IMG/VR virus record: IMGVR_UViG_3300017989_003671
Coordinates: 1-22,607 of that record
Reading direction: 5' to 3' (one strand)
DNA from: a virus
Length of the DNA stretch: 22,607 nucleotides
The translations under genes were made by a program, and so were the position numbers. This document shows positions 21,235 through 22,607 of the stretch, in pieces. Numbering within the stretch: the stretch's first letter is position 1; each line of letters starts with the position of its first letter. The notes below the pieces were generated by a model. It was not told where the DNA came from and ran no database searches. It saw only the letters and a program-made list of their open reading frames with translations.

Positions 21235-21408
21235 TTATAAATGTTGTGTTTGCCTGTTGGCTTCCCCAAATTCACAATCAAAAAACCATCTTTTGCACTT
21301 GGGGCAATACTTTTGTTTTTCACCCTTCTTTATCATTTCTTCGGCCCATGAATGCCATTGTAAATATCCAAGTTTTTGGGGGTTGTGAAAGTCACACATT
21401 TTGTTCAT
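21235..21408 (-). CDS. Zinc-ribbon microprotein of 57 residues
   Basis: The ATG overlaps the lipoprotein stop as ATGA. The product is MNKMCDFHNPQKLGYLQWHS, WAEEMIKKGEKQKYCPKCKR and WFFDCEFGEANRQTQHL. Cys5 and His8, the pair CPKC and a final Cys make one zinc site, in the pattern 'C..H...W..WAEEM.K.G.KQ..CP.CK.WFF', a common phage microprotein form. It was found by reading this gap directly. The tight overlap supports translation. Confidence 0.7.
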   Translation of the reverse strand: MNKMCDFHNPQKLGYLQWHSWAEEMIKKGEKQKYCPKCKRWFFDCEFGEANRQTQHL

Positions 21409-22148
21409 AGCCACCCTTTCAGTTCTACGTTAGTTGCTCCCCATTGCCACGCTACTTCTACTGAATACGGACTCTCGTTCCCGTTCTCGTCGTAGGCCGT
21501 TACGGCAAAGTAGTAAGTTATGTTTTTTCTGAAGCCGTCGATTTGAAAATGGGTGACGTCTCCGACATCGAAAAAAACCGTATATTTGCCTGACGTCAAT
21601 CCATAGTACACCCGATAACCCGCCAAATCCGATTCCGTGTTTGGGTCCCAACTCACCACTGCCGATGCAAGACCGACGGTGTCGGGTGGAGCGGTATCCT
21701 GCTCGGCCCAGAAAACGACGGTATCACTTAGAGTTCGCTCAATATACAACGTGTTGATGACAACATAAATTAACACTTCGCCCGTGCCATCCAACTCAAT
21801 GTAATTGTTCGGCACGCTATCACCCGGAGCCAGATTGATCTGTCGGCTCCATTGTGTCCCACGCACGCCGTCGTTGTTTCTGCCAAAAAACCGCTCGCCA
21901 CCCCAAACAGCCTGATCGATCCGGTCTGGATAATTTCCTTCCAGACATACTAAGCCGATGGAATCAACGGACAAATTCAATTCATTGATCATTTTCAGGC
22001 TGAACTCATTCGTTGGATCCCCAATGATGTTACAGCTTAGGCTTCCCCAGATACACGGTTCCTCTGGCGGCTCCTCGGGCGGAGTATCCGGCGTTTCGGG
22101 TTGGCAGGAAATCAAAATAAAAGCGATCAACCAAATATATTTTTTCAT
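21405..22148 (-). CDS. Exported lipoprotein with FN3 domain
   Basis: The ATG at 22148 overlaps the upstream stop as TAATG, downstream of GAAGG. The 247-residue product begins MKKYIWLIAFILISC, with lipobox LISC (Cys15), then a Pro/Glu-rich linker (QPETPDTPPEEPPEEPC). A middle region of about 100 residues is followed by a C-terminal fibronectin type III-like domain of about 90 (VVSWDPNTESDLAGYRVYYG, ITYYFAVTAYDENGNESPYS). It should be anchored in a membrane with the FN3 part exposed. Phage lipoproteins often act in superinfection exclusion or adhesion; that role here is a guess. Confidence 0.75.
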   Translation of the reverse strand: MKKYIWLIAFILISCQPETPDTPPEEPPEEPCIWGSLSCNIIGDPTNEFSLKMINELNLSVDSIGLVCLEGNYPDRIDQAVWGGERFFGRNNDGVRGTQWSRQINLAPGDSVPNNYIELDGTGEVLIYVVINTLYIERTLSDTVVFWAEQDTAPPDTVGLASAVVSWDPNTESDLAGYRVYYGLTSGKYTVFFDVGDVTHFQIDGFRKNITYYFAVTAYDENGNESPYSVEVAWQWGATNVELKGWL

Positions 22149-22414
22149 TATGTTTGCCCTTCCCAATGTCTCCGTCTTTTCCCTTTTTTGTATGGCTTAA
22201 TAAACCTCAAATATCGTCTCCCTGTTGGGAAATATTCTTTATCTAATTCTCGCTCAACAAAACCATTTTTTAGTTCAATAAACGCAAATCCAGCATCTCT
22301 GATAAATCTACTCAAACTTTCATCACCATAAATATGAATTGAAGCTTCACGGAAAAGTCTCTTGTCATCCCCATTAATCCTGACTTTCATGATTTTATCA
22401 AATTTTGTGCCCAC
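22148..22414 (-). CDS. Small basic protein of 88 residues
   Basis: The GTG start at 22414 follows AAAAAGGTGATTT; an ATG at 22390 lacks a ribosome site. The product is MGTKFDKIMKVRINGDDKRL, FREASIHIYGDESLSRFIRD and AGFAFIELKNGFVERELDKE, ending GKRRRHWEGQT. The middle 'DESLSRFIRDAGFAFIE' has a ribbon-helix-helix flavour with basic ends, so DNA binding is possible. It shares its stop bases with the lipoprotein start. Confidence 0.55.
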   Translation of the reverse strand: MGTKFDKIMKVRINGDDKRLFREASIHIYGDESLSRFIRDAGFAFIELKNGFVERELDKEYFPTGRRYLRFIKPYKKGKRRRHWEGQT

Positions 22415-22486
22415 AAATCACCTTTTTAGCATATTACACACTATTGTTATTTTTGATCTTGTGTACCTCACCGGTTATTAATAGGT

Positions 22487-22607
22487 TCACCGGCAACTGC
22501 CTTCCCCCAAAATATCAAGTGCTCTATTTAATAATTTTATAGCCTCTACTGGCCCACCTTGTTTTGGATAATCAGGTGCATTAAACATTTTTGATAGTTT
22601 ATCAGCA
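22487..22607 (-). CDS. Partial CDS entering from the right edge
   Basis: The frame is open from the window edge to TGA at 22489-22487 and encodes ADKLSKMFNAPDYPKQGGPV then EAIKLLNRALDILGEGSCR. The sequence is helical and soluble. There is too little to recognise a family. The 72 bases between its stop and the next gene contain two CCGGTGA copies and no clear site. Confidence 0.5.
   Translation of the reverse strand, partial: ADKLSKMFNAPDYPKQGGPVEAIKLLNRALDILGEGSCR

Noticed and set aside
21129-21323. Minus-strand 64-residue frame overlapping the 57-residue zinc-ribbon gene
   Set aside because: The competing frame has a coupled ATGA start and a clear CPKC zinc motif.
22439-22500. Possible attC-like site between the right-edge partial gene and the 88-residue gene
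   Set aside because: AATAAC and CCGGTGA copies occur, but the copies are direct rather than inverted and no matched R'/R'' pair was found.
1-22607. CRISPR array, integron integrase, phage integrase or transposase
   Set aside because: No regularly spaced identical repeats were seen, and no tyrosine recombinase, serine recombinase or DDE-type protein is present. An integrase for the cassette sites would have to lie outside the window.

Overview
The window is a stretch of a tailed double-stranded DNA bacteriophage or prophage genome, of the long-tailed HK97-fold type judging from gene order. Every convincing gene lies on the minus strand, so transcription runs from high to low coordinates. Shine-Dalgarno sites (AGGAGG type) are strong, and TTG/GTG starts and ATGA or TAATG overlaps are common. 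The exported proteins carry ordinary bacterial signal peptides, including one lipoprotein. The host cannot be named from the sequence. No integrase, lysis endolysin or replication gene is visible.

Layout in the direction of transcription. From 22607 to 20654 there is an accessory block: a partial gene, a small basic protein, an FN3-domain lipoprotein, a zinc-ribbon microprotein and two unknowns. From 20655 to 18505 there is a run of small single-gene units. Several begin with a GTTAT-type heptamer and end with its own reverse complement, and they are separated by imperfect palindromes. This is the architecture of integron gene cassettes with attC sites. The packaging genes follow (TerS 18430-18020, TerL 18036-16747). 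Then come four or five small genes, including another cassette-like unit (15655-15347) bounded by two further attC-like sites. The second of these lies directly upstream of the portal gene and contains a promoter candidate. The head module follows: portal, small zinc protein, small coiled protein, Mu F/SPP1 gp7-like minor head protein, small membrane protein, two zinc-finger proteins (one resembling Mu Com), a structured leader with a terminator, prohead protease/scaffold fusion with an internal scaffold start, decoration-type protein and major capsid protein. Next is a block with an exported fibre-like protein of 838 residues, another exported protein, a GT4-like glycosyltransferase and a SAM methyltransferase. 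The head-tail connector and tail-completion genes follow, ending with a truncated tail-tube candidate at the left edge.

Three points deserve most attention. First, integron-type cassettes appear to be embedded in the late operon of a phage, on both sides of the terminase genes. Second, a Com-like zinc protein sits directly before a duplicated RNA hairpin with compensating base changes that partly overlaps an intrinsic terminator, in front of the protease/scaffold gene; this could be a protein-controlled attenuator. Third, the scaffold appears to have its own strong ribosome binding site inside the protease gene. All assignments come from reading the sequence and translations; no database search was run.
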